The translations under genes were made by a program, and so were the position numbers. A stretch of DNA of 64,000 bases, taken from Planctomycetales bacterium (GTDB lineage: Bacteria; Planctomycetota; Planctomycetia; Planctomycetales; Planctomycetaceae). The notes under the pieces were generated by a model. The model saw nothing but the letters and a program-made list of their open reading frames with translations. It was not told the origin of the DNA and made no database searches. Of this stretch, positions 7,586-15,842 are shown piece after piece. The first letter of the stretch is position 1, and each line of letters opens with the position of its first letter. Where the stretch lies: the NCBI GenBank assembly GCA_028285345.1, contig JANQPT010000003.1, positions 1 through 64,000 on the forward strand, read 5' to 3'.

Positions 7586-9526
7586 ATGTTACGAGATATG
7601 CGCACTCTGAAATGCTTGGCACTGGCAGCAACGCTACTGTTGATTCCACAAATCAGCGCAGCTGAAAACGCACAGCCGACTCCCGCCACGAAAGTTACGG
7701 TTTACCCGTTGGCTTACGCCACTCGTGGTGGAGAACCGTTTGGGATTTGCCATCCCGTGCCGATCACCATCGGGGGCGCAGCGCCGGGTGAGATTCGGAT
7801 TGGGATTTTTGAGAATCAATTGGCCGGCGCGAGCGCCATGTGGCGGGCGGCCGCCTGGCAGGCGTCTTTGACCGCCGCACAACTGCTCGATTTTGATCCG
7901 CGGGCGATGCAGGCCACATTTACCGTGCAAGGCCGCATCGACGGTCCCAGCGCGGGCGCTCTGTTGACGATCGGCGTGCTCTCCGGGGTCCGCGGCGACC
8001 AACTGCGCGACGACGTCACGATGACGGGCACAATCAACCCGGACGGAATGATCGGTCCGGTCGGCGGCATTCCGTTTAAGATTGAAGGCGCTGCCAAAGC
8101 GGGCAAGAAGACGGTCTTGATTCCGGTGCACGACCGTTTTGAATTCGATCCCCGGACCAAGAAGCCGGTCGATTTGATCGCACACGGCGAACAGTTGGGC
8201 GTCAAGGTGATTCCGGTCAATGATATCTGGTCGGCGTATCTGCACTTCACCGACAAGGAATTGCCCAGGGGAGAAGCGGGCAACTTGCCGCCGGTTTCTC
8301 CGAAAATGAGCCAACACGTGCTCAATCGGATCCCCAAGTGGGTCAAGCTCTACAAATCGGCGCGTGAAAAATTCACTTCATGGCCGGAATACGGGCGGCC
8401 ACAATACGCCCAGAAATACATGATCCAAGCGGACGAGTCCTATAAGAAGATTGACCGTCTGCTGACCGAGGGCCAGTTTGCTCCCGCGTATTGGGACGCG
8501 GTTTGGGCCGCGGCGCTCTCGTGGGTGGCGCACGAAGTGGGACGTTATACCTACACGGCGCAAGTTAGCGGCTCGGAGGCGGTGTTCGGTTTGGTGTTCA
8601 AAGACGAGTGGCTGGAAAAGGAGGTCGCCAGCACGTCGGCAGCAATGCGGTTCTATCGCCCTCAAACGTTTTCGCAGCTTTCGATCTATATGGAGGCATG
8701 TAACGCGTTCTTCGTGGGACTGAGTTATCGCCATTTGGCCGACGTGCTGCGCAAGAATCTGCCGAAGGACCCCGAGACGGCTGCGATCTGGATCGTGGCG
8801 ATTGCCGAGCAACACACGATGTGCTGGCTGAACATGAAACTCGCTCGCGACTACCTGGAACTGGCCGACAAGTATCAAGGGGCGCCGATTCCCAAAGGGG
8901 CACCGTTCAATGAGTTGGCGCGGTTCTTTATGAGAAGCACCGAAGCCAGTATGTCGATGGTCAATGAATTGGAGGTCGCCAAGGTCGCCAAGCGCTTCAA
9001 TCTGACGAATGACGTGGCGGTAGCGGAGTTGACGTTGCGGGACATCCAGTACGCCATGGCGCACATCGGAACCAAACAGATCATTCCGAGCCTTCCGAAG
9101 TACTTCGGCGACGGCGAGCAACTGCAGTACGCGACGCTGGCGGCGACGATCGGGTTGCACACCCGGGCGGCGATGCTCGTCGCCAAGTATTACTCGTTGG
9201 GCGTGGAGTTGGACGAAAACTACGAGTTGGTCGGCCTCAAGCGCGAGCGGGCACTGGAGGAATGGCTGGACGACTCGAAAGATCAAGCGCGGCGGGCGAT
9301 CACCGAACTGGGCCAAGCCGGTATCGACCCAACGACCTGTCTGCAGATTTATGCGATCGCCCGCATTTATGAGGGACGCGACATCTCGGATCGTGTGGAA
9401 GCGCTCGAGTATTACTTTACGACGAACGTGCTGGCACAAGTTCTCCGCCGACTGACGCAAGGCAGCCAGGTGCAAGCCGCAGGATTGCCCGCGGCAGCCC
9501 CTTCACCACCGCCGTCGAGCGAGTAG
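7586..9526 (+). CDS. Exported protein with Lon-type (S16) protease domain
   Basis: The 646-residue protein starts with a signal peptide (about 5-27, ending SAAE). It then has a Lon proteolytic-like domain at about 40-220. The catalytic Ser122 lies in DGPSAGAL and the Lys165 in GGIPFKIEGA; the 43-residue spacing equals that of the E. coli Lon Ser679/Lys722 dyad. There is no AAA+ module, so it cannot unfold substrates the way Lon does. The remaining 420 residues are mainly helical and unrecognised. The signal peptide puts the protease outside the cytoplasm, unusual for S16 enzymes. ATG 7586 and ATG 7598 are both possible starts; no strong ribosome binding site decides. It converges on the FliN-like gene with a 51-nt gap. 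Proteolytic activity is inferred from the dyad. Confidence 0.8.
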   Translation: MLRDMRTLKCLALAATLLLIPQISAAENAQPTPATKVTVYPLAYATRGGEPFGICHPVPITIGGAAPGEIRIGIFENQLAGASAMWRAAAWQASLTAAQLLDFDPRAMQATFTVQGRIDGPSAGALLTIGVLSGVRGDQLRDDVTMTGTINPDGMIGPVGGIPFKIEGAAKAGKKTVLIPVHDRFEFDPRTKKPVDLIAHGEQLGVKVIPVNDIWSAYLHFTDKELPRGEAGNLPPVSPKMSQHVLNRIPKWVKLYKSAREKFTSWPEYGRPQYAQKYMIQADESYKKIDRLLTEGQFAPAYWDAVWAAALSWVAHEVGRYTYTAQVSGSEAVFGLVFKDEWLEKEVASTSAAMRFYRPQTFSQLSIYMEACNAFFVGLSYRHLADVLRKNLPKDPETAAIWIVAIAEQHTMCWLNMKLARDYLELADKYQGAPIPKGAPFNELARFFMRSTEASMSMVNELEVAKVAKRFNLTNDVAVAELTLRDIQYAMAHIGTKQIIPSLPKYFGDGEQLQYATLAATIGLHTRAAMLVAKYYSLGVELDENYELVGLKRERALEEWLDDSKDQARRAITELGQAGIDPTTCLQIYAIARIYEGRDISDRVEALEYYFTTNVLAQVLRRLTQGSQVQAAGLPAAAPSPPPSSE

Positions 9527-9577
9527 TCGGCACTGGGACAGTGTCCAGACCTGATCGGGCGTGAGGCCGCGCGGCGG

Positions 9578-10438
9578 CTAGACCAGGATTCTCGAAGCGC
9601 GTTGCGGCTTGTAACCGACTTCGCTGATTTTTAGTCCGAACTTCTCGCCGATTTTCACAGCTTCACCGCGCGCGTAGATTTTGTCATTCACCAGCATTTC
9701 CAGTAGATCTTCGCACGGTTTGTCAAAGGTGATCAGCGACCCCGGTCCCAGGCAGAGCAGTTCATCCAATTCGATGCGCCGCTCGGCAAGTGTGACGATC
9801 ACCGGAACGTTGAGGCCGCGAATCCGACGCAGCGGATCGTTGGCGGCAGGTTGCCGGGCTGAGAGTTGCGCAATCGCCGATTCCGCGACCGACCCCGCGC
9901 CGGACTCGGCGGGGGTCTCCGCTGCGGGCTCCGGCTCTGGCTCTGGTTCGCTTTCTTCGGCGGCAGGAAGCGGCCACAGCAGCCACAGTTGACATTGATC
10001 CTCATCAACGGTGACGGGTAATAGCGTGGCCGATTCGTCGGGGCCGGCTTCGGCGATTTTCTCCGCCAAGTTGGGGTAGGCGGTCGTCGAGAATTTGCTG
10101 CATTCCAGATCGGGCGGAAGCAGGTTCATCGACCATTCCATGGCCAACGTTTCCAGCCGCGCCCGTTCGCTGTCGCCCGGATCGGTGTACCAGTCAGGAA
10201 TCGGCAGCGATTCGGGGATTACGCACCATAGCGCGAGATCGCCCACTTCGCAGGAGACCACCAAACCTGGTCCCGCCAATCCCTCCGGCACCTCTTCGGC
10301 GGTCCAGCCGGTCGGTTCTCCGACGGCTAATTCGTGGGTTACGTCGAAACACTGGTTGAGCGATTCGGCAATCGCGGCCGCGTTTTCACTGCAAGTGGAT
10401 TGGATTGTTTCGACGGGCGTCGATGAGAAATCGGCCAT
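9578..10438 (-). CDS. FliN/SpoA-domain protein outside a flagellar cluster
   Basis: The 286-residue product has a C-terminal SpoA (FliM/FliN C-terminal) domain at about 206-277, seen in LNVPVIVTLAERRIELDELL, then GSLITFDKPCEDLLEMLVN and ARGEAVKIGEKFGLKISEV. The 160-residue N-terminal part is acidic and unrecognised, joined by a Glu-Pro repeat linker (164-171) and an Ala/Glu-rich spacer. SpoA domains form the flagellar motor switch C-ring or the sorting platform of type III secretion. No flagellar or type III gene is nearby. The start at 10438 has AAAGGGGGA 3 nt or so upstream. It could be a remote part of the motor switch or a repurposed SpoA protein; the sequence does not decide. Confidence 0.75.
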   Translation of the reverse strand: MADFSSTPVETIQSTCSENAAAIAESLNQCFDVTHELAVGEPTGWTAEEVPEGLAGPGLVVSCEVGDLALWCVIPESLPIPDWYTDPGDSERARLETLAMEWSMNLLPPDLECSKFSTTAYPNLAEKIAEAGPDESATLLPVTVDEDQCQLWLLWPLPAAEESEPEPEPEPAAETPAESGAGSVAESAIAQLSARQPAANDPLRRIRGLNVPVIVTLAERRIELDELLCLGPGSLITFDKPCEDLLEMLVNDKIYARGEAVKIGEKFGLKISEVGYKPQRASRILV

Positions 10439-10673
10439 GGTCCCCCTTTATCTCAATTCGGCGAGTCAACCTCACCGCGCCGGCAGCCTTCGCGCAGCCC
10501 TCGTTGATTATCGGCGCCCGTTCACGCGAAGCTTTCGATAAAGCCGCCGCAATCAATGGAATGGGCTCGTTGAGCCACTTGGAGCGCAGGAGCCACGCCG
10601 CTTGCCGATTGATGGTCCGCGACGCTAAGGTGGAACGACCTGGCCGTTGCCGCGATCGTCCCGAGGAGCCGCG

Positions 10674-11513
10674 ATGATTACCTGTCCCTACTGTGCTGAG
10701 CAGATTCAAGACAACATTCGCAGTTGCCCGTACTGCGGTTCGAACGTGTCCGGCGCAAGGTCGCGCAGATCAGCGGCGCGGAAGTCCAATGGCTCAAATC
10801 TGAAGTGGATTATCATCATTGCTGCCGTCGTCGGCGGCGCCGTGGTGATTCTTCCCTGCACGGCCGCGCTCATGTTGCCCGCCGTTCAGCAAGCCCGGGA
10901 GGCCGCCCGCAGAACACATTGCGCCAACAATTTGAAGCAGATTGGAATCGCCCTGCAGAATTACCACCATGAGTGGGGGACTTATCCGCCGGCATACATG
11001 ACGGATGAGAACGGCAATCGGATGCATAGCTGGCGAGTGCTGATTCTGCCCTACCTCGAGGACGAAGATGGGCAAGCAACGGCGGTGTATCAACAATACG
11101 ATTTTTCCGAACCGTGGAACGGACCCAACAACATCCATCTGGTGGAACGGATTCCGGCTGTTTATCTCTGTCCCAGCACCGATCCCGAAGGCGCGAACAC
11201 GACGGCCTACGCAGCGATTGTGGGAGATGAGTGCGTGTTCGCCGGCGCGATTCCCAAGTCGGAAACGGATGTCCTCGACGGGTTGAGCAACACAATCATA
11301 GTCGGGGAGGCGGACGGCGCGGGCATTTTGTGGACCGAACCTCGCGACATTAAGTTCGACGACTTCATGTTTCAGGGCGACCCGGACGGCTTCAGCAGCC
11401 CCCATAGCGACGGAGGCAACTTCCTCCGCGCGGACGGGAGTGTCCATTTTCAGAATGAGGAGATCGATCCAGAGATCCTCAGAGCGATGTTTACGCGTAG
11501 CGGCCAGGACTGA
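10674..11513 (+). CDS. DUF1559 protein with N-terminal zinc ribbon
   Basis: The 279-residue product begins with a zinc-ribbon (C4xxC7 and C18xxC21, each with a CPYC motif), a basic linker, then a membrane segment (about 44-66). Directly after it comes the DUF1559 signature [13 protein letters not shown] at 68-80 and [17 protein letters not shown]. The C-terminal part has the usual DUF1559 pattern, including LCPSD-like text (YLCPSTDPE), [11 protein letters not shown] and [16 protein letters not shown]. Most DUF1559 proteins start with a type IV prepilin motif (GFTLIELL); here that motif is absent and a cytosolic zinc ribbon takes its place, so prepilin processing is not expected. GAGGAG at 10663-10668 supports this start. 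DUF1559 is highly expanded in planctomycetes with no settled function. Confidence 0.85.
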   Translation: MITCPYCAEQIQDNIRSCPYCGSNVSGARSRRSAARKSNGSNLKWIIIIAAVVGGAVVILPCTAALMLPAVQQAREAARRTHCANNLKQIGIALQNYHHEWGTYPPAYMTDENGNRMHSWRVLILPYLEDEDGQATAVYQQYDFSEPWNGPNNIHLVERIPAVYLCPSTDPEGANTTAYAAIVGDECVFAGAIPKSETDVLDGLSNTIIVGEADGAGILWTEPRDIKFDDFMFQGDPDGFSSPHSDGGNFLRADGSVHFQNEEIDPEILRAMFTRSGQD

Positions 11514-11558
11514 GCAACGTCGATGCTCGGCGAGGAACCGGCGCGGGCTGGCGCCACT

Positions 11559-12869
11559 TCATAACAAGTGACGTGCCTTGATCTCCAGATAGCTGCTGAT
11601 CATGTCGGCGGACAAATCATCCGGGAGCGACTCGGTGACGTATTGCCCCTGCTCCTGAAGTTCGGCGATCTGGACCCGTTGCGAGGTGACGATCTCCGCC
11701 GCAGCCGCGACCTGGAACGCATCGATCTCAGTTTTCGGAACGGTGTTGAGCCGCTCATGCAGCGGAACGTTTTGCAGGAACGCCCCTAACACCAAGTGCG
11801 GCGAGCGGATTTGCCGGAGATGCGTTCCGATGGTATGGAGATGCAATTCGTCCAGCGCGTGTGTGATGACAATCACCAGCGAGCGTTTGCGAAAGCGGCG
11901 GCGCACTTCTTCGACCATCAGTCCGTAATCGGATGCTTCATAACGTGGCTCAAGATCGTAGACGTTGCGGATCAGTGTTTGAACCGAGCCGGCGCCGCGG
12001 AGCGGGCGGACACAGCGTTCGATCTTGTTGGAGAATGACAAGAATCCCACATAGTCGCCCTGCCGGATCGCGATATAGGCCAGAATGATCGCCGCGTTCA
12101 ATCCACGGTCGAGATGGGTAATGCCGCCGGTCTCGTTGCACATGGACCGCCCCGCGTCGAGCACCAACAAAATGTTCTGGTTGCGCTCGATCGTGTATTC
12201 GCGGCTGATCAGCTTTTGGTGCTTGGCGGACGCCTTCCAGTCGATTTGGCGATATTCGTCTTCGCGGCGGTATTCACGGAGCCGCTCGAATTCATTGCCC
12301 CGCCCCACCAAACGTGAGAGCCGCAATCCGAGTTCGGCGACCCGATTCCGCCGTGCGAGCAACTCCATCGCGTGGACGGCCTGGATGTCGGGATAGATAC
12401 GGACGGGCGATTCCAATTCGATCTCGTGGTGCAAGTACCAGAGCGACAAATTGCTGCGTGAACGCAGCGAAACTTTGCCGAAGTGATTGGTGCCGCGATG
12501 ATGCGGACGTGCGTGGTAGACTCGATAGCGGGGGCGGTTGGGGGCGAGCGAGATCTCGAACGGCAAACCGTCGGTCTCACACGGCGCCGGCGGCTCGTCC
12601 TGGCACTCCACGGTGATCGGACCGGCGTTGCGATTGGTAAACCAAATCTTGACCGCGTTTCTCGCGCCGACACTCATGATCTCTCCCGACTCGCGATGAA
12701 CTACGATTCGCGCCGGCGAGGGGGAGATCGCCAAGTCGGCCAATGAGACGGCGAATATCAGCAGGCTCACCGCGGCGCCGATCTGACCGAACACCGGCAC
12801 GAACACGCCGGCGACGAGCGGAATACCGGCCGCGACGAACAACCACATGAGCAGGCGGCGCGGCGTCAT
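11559..12869 (-). CDS. DUF58 domain protein, partner of MoxR ATPase
   Basis: The 436-residue protein has two closely spaced N-terminal membrane segments (about 5-50), a beta-rich region, and the DUF58 core near 200-230 (RGNEFERLREYRREDEYRQIDWKAS split around residue 210). A von Willebrand A-like fold follows, with the MIDAS-type start LLVLDAGRSM in place of the usual DxSxS. Its ATG overlaps the stop of the MoxR gene as ATGA (12866-12869), so translation is coupled. MoxR/DUF58 pairs are widespread and are proposed to act as chaperone-like systems that insert cofactors or mature envelope proteins. No transglutaminase or BatA-type genes accompany it, so this is a minimal pair. The DUF1559 gene converges from the other side with a 45-nt gap. 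Confidence 0.88.
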   Translation of the reverse strand: MTPRRLLMWLFVAAGIPLVAGVFVPVFGQIGAAVSLLIFAVSLADLAISPSPARIVVHRESGEIMSVGARNAVKIWFTNRNAGPITVECQDEPPAPCETDGLPFEISLAPNRPRYRVYHARPHHRGTNHFGKVSLRSRSNLSLWYLHHEIELESPVRIYPDIQAVHAMELLARRNRVAELGLRLSRLVGRGNEFERLREYRREDEYRQIDWKASAKHQKLISREYTIERNQNILLVLDAGRSMCNETGGITHLDRGLNAAIILAYIAIRQGDYVGFLSFSNKIERCVRPLRGAGSVQTLIRNVYDLEPRYEASDYGLMVEEVRRRFRKRSLVIVITHALDELHLHTIGTHLRQIRSPHLVLGAFLQNVPLHERLNTVPKTEIDAFQVAAAAEIVTSQRVQIAELQEQGQYVTESLPDDLSADMISSYLEIKARHLL

Positions 12870-13825
12870 TGGCGGGGCGCCTCCACGGCATCGAGCACTT
12901 CGCGAATCACATCGTCGGCGAGCACGCCTTCGATCTCGGCATCGGGACGCAATCGCAGCCGATGCCGCAGGACCCACGGCGTGAGTTCCTTGACGTCATC
13001 CGGCACGACGAAATCGCGACCGCGGCACGCGGCCAAAGCACGGGCGGCCAGCAAAATGTGCACCCCCGCGCGCGGGCTGGCCCCGACCGAAATCGAATGC
13101 CACGAACGGGTCTTGGCCACAATATCGCTGATGTATTCCACGATGGAGGGCTCGACAATCACTTTGCTGATTGCTTGTTGAATCTGTTGCACGTCGTCGC
13201 CGTTCATCACCGGCTGCAGATCGAACTGCGACAGGTCGCGGTTATCTTTTCCCTCGGCATACTGCGACAGAATCCGCCGCTCCTGCTCGATGAGCGGATA
13301 ATCGATCAGGAGCTTGAACATAAACCGGTCCAATTGCGCTTCGGGAAGCGGATAGGTCCCCTCCTGCTCCAGAGGATTCTGCGTAGCGATCGTTAAGTAA
13401 GGCCGTTTGAGGGGATACGACTTGCCGTCGACGGTCACCTGCCGTTCCTGCATGGCCTCGAGCAAAGCCGATTGCGTTTTGGCGGGCGCGCGGTTGATCT
13501 CATCGGCCAGCAGCAGGTTGGTAAAGATCGGCCCTGGTTGAAAGATGAACTCTTGCTTCTGCGTGTTGTAAATGGAGTGGCCGGTCAAATCGGAGGGCAT
13601 CAAATCGGGCGTGAACTGGATGCGGCCAAAGTCGCACGAGAGCACACGTGAGAGCGTGTTGACGAACAGGGTTTTGCCCAATCCGGGCACGCCTTCGATC
13701 AGCACGTTGCCTTCGCAGAACAGCGCCACCAGCGTGGCCTCGATCAATTCCGCCTGTCCGACAACGACCTTTCCGATTTCGGAGAGCGTTTTTTCGAACA
13801 GGCGTTCAATCTGTGCCAATTCCAT
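12866..13825 (-). CDS. MoxR-family AAA+ ATPase
   Basis: The 319-residue product carries Walker A GVPGLGKT (45-52) and Walker B LLLADE (104-109). The sensor 1 region is in YLTIATQNPLEQEGTYPLPE, and the typical MoxR C-terminal lid contains VGASPRAG. MoxR ATPases work in the cytoplasm with VWA/DUF58 partners, and that partner is encoded immediately downstream with an ATGA overlap. The start at 13825 is chosen because the family begins near here; the frame extends to 13963 but that extension has no family similarity. It is the first gene of a two-gene operon, and its promoter should lie in the 13826-14000 stretch. Confidence 0.92.
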   Translation of the reverse strand: MELAQIERLFEKTLSEIGKVVVGQAELIEATLVALFCEGNVLIEGVPGLGKTLFVNTLSRVLSCDFGRIQFTPDLMPSDLTGHSIYNTQKQEFIFQPGPIFTNLLLADEINRAPAKTQSALLEAMQERQVTVDGKSYPLKRPYLTIATQNPLEQEGTYPLPEAQLDRFMFKLLIDYPLIEQERRILSQYAEGKDNRDLSQFDLQPVMNGDDVQQIQQAISKVIVEPSIVEYISDIVAKTRSWHSISVGASPRAGVHILLAARALAACRGRDFVVPDDVKELTPWVLRHRLRLRPDAEIEGVLADDVIREVLDAVEAPRQ

Positions 13826-14747
13826 GCGGGGAGGGGTATCCTGATTTCGAGTCGCTTTACGGGTCGAGATTGCCGACTGCCGGTCGGCAATGTGTATTGA
13901 ACGACGGCGTGCCCATACTAACCGGATGGCCGCGGCGGGATCAATCATCGGCGGATGAATCAACTCTCACAGTTGGTCGAACGGGCAGCAAGGCAATCAA
14001 TCCGCCGAAGATGGCGTTCACGCCGATTGGACGGATCGGCATGATGACGAAAACGAGGCGTCGGTGGGAAATCCTTTATTGACGCCCCTTCCAAACGAAT
14101 CCGCACGAAGGGCTCGCCCCGAAGGGGCCTACGCAAACTAGCCCAGAGCAGAGCGCAGCGCCGCCCTGGGCTTGGAGACAGGAGACATTGAAAAGCCCTG
14201 AAGGGGCGACAGAATATTGTCCCGGCCGCGGTTCCGCCCTTTCAGGGCTATCTTGTTTGTCGGCACTCAAACCCAGGGCGGCGCTGCGCGGCGTTGCCGC
14301 TGCGCTCTGCCCTGGGCTAGTTTGTTTTGCCCCGTTGGGGCAGCCGTTCCTCGGACGAGTCCAGCGTGTGTTGCATGCGGTGTCCCACAATCCTCGACGG
14401 TTGGTGGTGGCGTCACGCCGGCCCAATCTGTTTTACCCCGTTTGGGCAACCAGGTAACGGTCGGGTCGAGCAATTGCAGCATCGGATTTTCGCCAATCCT
14501 TGACGTCTGTTCGAGGCGTTACTCTGTGGCGAAGACTATCAGCCGCCGGCTCTCCCAATTGGCATCCGGGGTTAGGGGGAATCATGAGTTCGCCGCAGCT
14601 TCGCCGTGGTCGAAACCTGTATTGCTTCGGCGGCGCGAATGCTGAACTGCCTTCTTGCAATTGGTGATGCCGCGGCTCGTATTGACATATTTTCTCGGCG
14701 ATGATAGTTGCAGTCGCGGATTTCGTGACTTGCGCAGGGACGAAGCG
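13826..14747. other. Long repeat-containing intergenic region
   Basis: This region lies between the divergent MoxR operon and the gene at 14748. It includes the inverted-repeat element listed separately (14105-14345). Several open frames cross it on both strands, but none has a ribosome binding site with a recognisable product; their composition follows the repeat. Confidence 0.4.
14105..14345. repeat. Large nested inverted repeat (GCCCTGGGC family)
   Basis: The left arm (14115-14173) and right arm (14270-14343) are imperfect complements built on CTAGCCCAGAGC.. and GCCCTGGGCTAG. A second inverted pair lies inside: AAAGCCCTGAAGGGGCG near 14190 and CGCCCTTTCAGGGCT near 14235. The segment TTGTTTTGCCCC (14322-14333) recurs at 50822-50833 in a smaller element of similar layout. 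Confidence 0.6.
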
Positions 14748-15626
14748 ATGGTTTTGAGTCAGCGGCTCGCCAAGACTGTGATCATGACGTTGGTCGCGGC
14801 GGTCGTGTATCTCACAATTGCGCCCCGCACAGCGACTGCCGGTGGAACGTTTGAGCAGATTCGCAAAGAAGTGCGTGACGATGAGGACAAAACCGAGCGG
14901 CAGAAAAAAGAGGACCGCCCGTGGTACGAGGAGGACGAGAGCGATTGTGACGATGACGAGTCGCTGATCGGCGAACTCTTCGGGCCGGTGGTTTTCGTGA
15001 TGATCGGCGCACCGTTCATACTGCCGCACGTTTTGCTCGACGACGACCTCACTGACGACGCGGCATTTCCGGATTTTCCATATGACGACGTGCCTGGACA
15101 TTTGGTGATCTTTCCGGAAATACAGAACGACTATCGCTGGTGGTCCGGCCGGCTGACGGGGCAATACGGCGATGACTTCGACGGGATCTCGCATGTGGGC
15201 GGACGGCTGCAACTGGACACGGCATTCCGGGTCGGTCTCGACAGCGAGTGGAACTATCGCCGCGAGGAATTGGGGTTTGCGCCGGACGATCGCCTCTGGA
15301 CCGGCGACGCCAACCTGGTGTTCCGCTTTGCGCAGAGCGAGACTGTTGAATTCCGTGCGGGTCTCGGGGCGAATTGGCTCCACGACGACTCCGAAACCAA
15401 CTACGGGTTCAACTTCACTTACGGGGCCGACATTTTTCCTGTTGAGCCTTGGATCATCTCCTCAACGATCGACTGGGGCAAAGTCGGCAGCGCTGAGCTG
15501 TTCCATTTTCGCGGCACGGTCGGCTGGATCTATGAAGGGGCGGAGATCTTCACGGGCTTCGACCACTTTCGCATTGGCGGCGCCAAAATCAACGGGCTGA
15601 TCGCTGGAGTTCGGGTTTGGTTCTAG
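14748..15626 (+). CDS. Exported, probably outer-membrane, protein of unknown function
   Basis: The 292-residue product has a signal peptide (about 1-32, ending TATAGG). A very acidic/charged segment follows (EVRDDEDKTERQKKEDRP and a run of Asp/Glu), then a hydrophobic patch GPVVFVMIGAPFILP. The C-terminal 170 residues have alternating aromatic/polar strands ending in a C-terminal Phe (VRVWF), typical of outer-membrane beta barrels. The start at 14748 follows AGGGA at 14736-14740; an upstream in-frame ATG has no such site. I do not recognise a named family. A strand-rich envelope protein is the most that can be said. Confidence 0.7.
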   Translation: MVLSQRLAKTVIMTLVAAVVYLTIAPRTATAGGTFEQIRKEVRDDEDKTERQKKEDRPWYEEDESDCDDDESLIGELFGPVVFVMIGAPFILPHVLLDDDLTDDAAFPDFPYDDVPGHLVIFPEIQNDYRWWSGRLTGQYGDDFDGISHVGGRLQLDTAFRVGLDSEWNYRREELGFAPDDRLWTGDANLVFRFAQSETVEFRAGLGANWLHDDSETNYGFNFTYGADIFPVEPWIISSTIDWGKVGSAELFHFRGTVGWIYEGAEIFTGFDHFRIGGAKINGLIAGVRVWF

Positions 15627-15842
15627 ACGATGAACCAGCCAAAAGCAGCAGATCCGACAACTGGCGCAATTGAATCGTTGACTTGCGGTACGATTCTTGC
15701 GCGAAAGCTGCTTGATGCAATCGTGCCATGCTAATGTGCTTGACCTCCGCCGGCAGCGTGTCCATGATGGAAATCCGGTATGAACTGCGAAGCGCGAGCG
15801 GTTCTCGCGGTATCGACGACTCATCAACGGCGGGGGCGCATT

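Noticed and set aside
8378..9475. 365-residue antisense frame inside the Lon-like gene
   Set aside because: Composition is His/Arg/Leu-rich as expected of a shadow frame in a GC-rich genome; the sense strand has a clear protein.
14433..15383. 316-residue antisense frame opposite the envelope protein gene
   Set aside because: The sense frame has a signal peptide, ribosome binding site and strand-rich C-terminus; the antisense frame has none of these.
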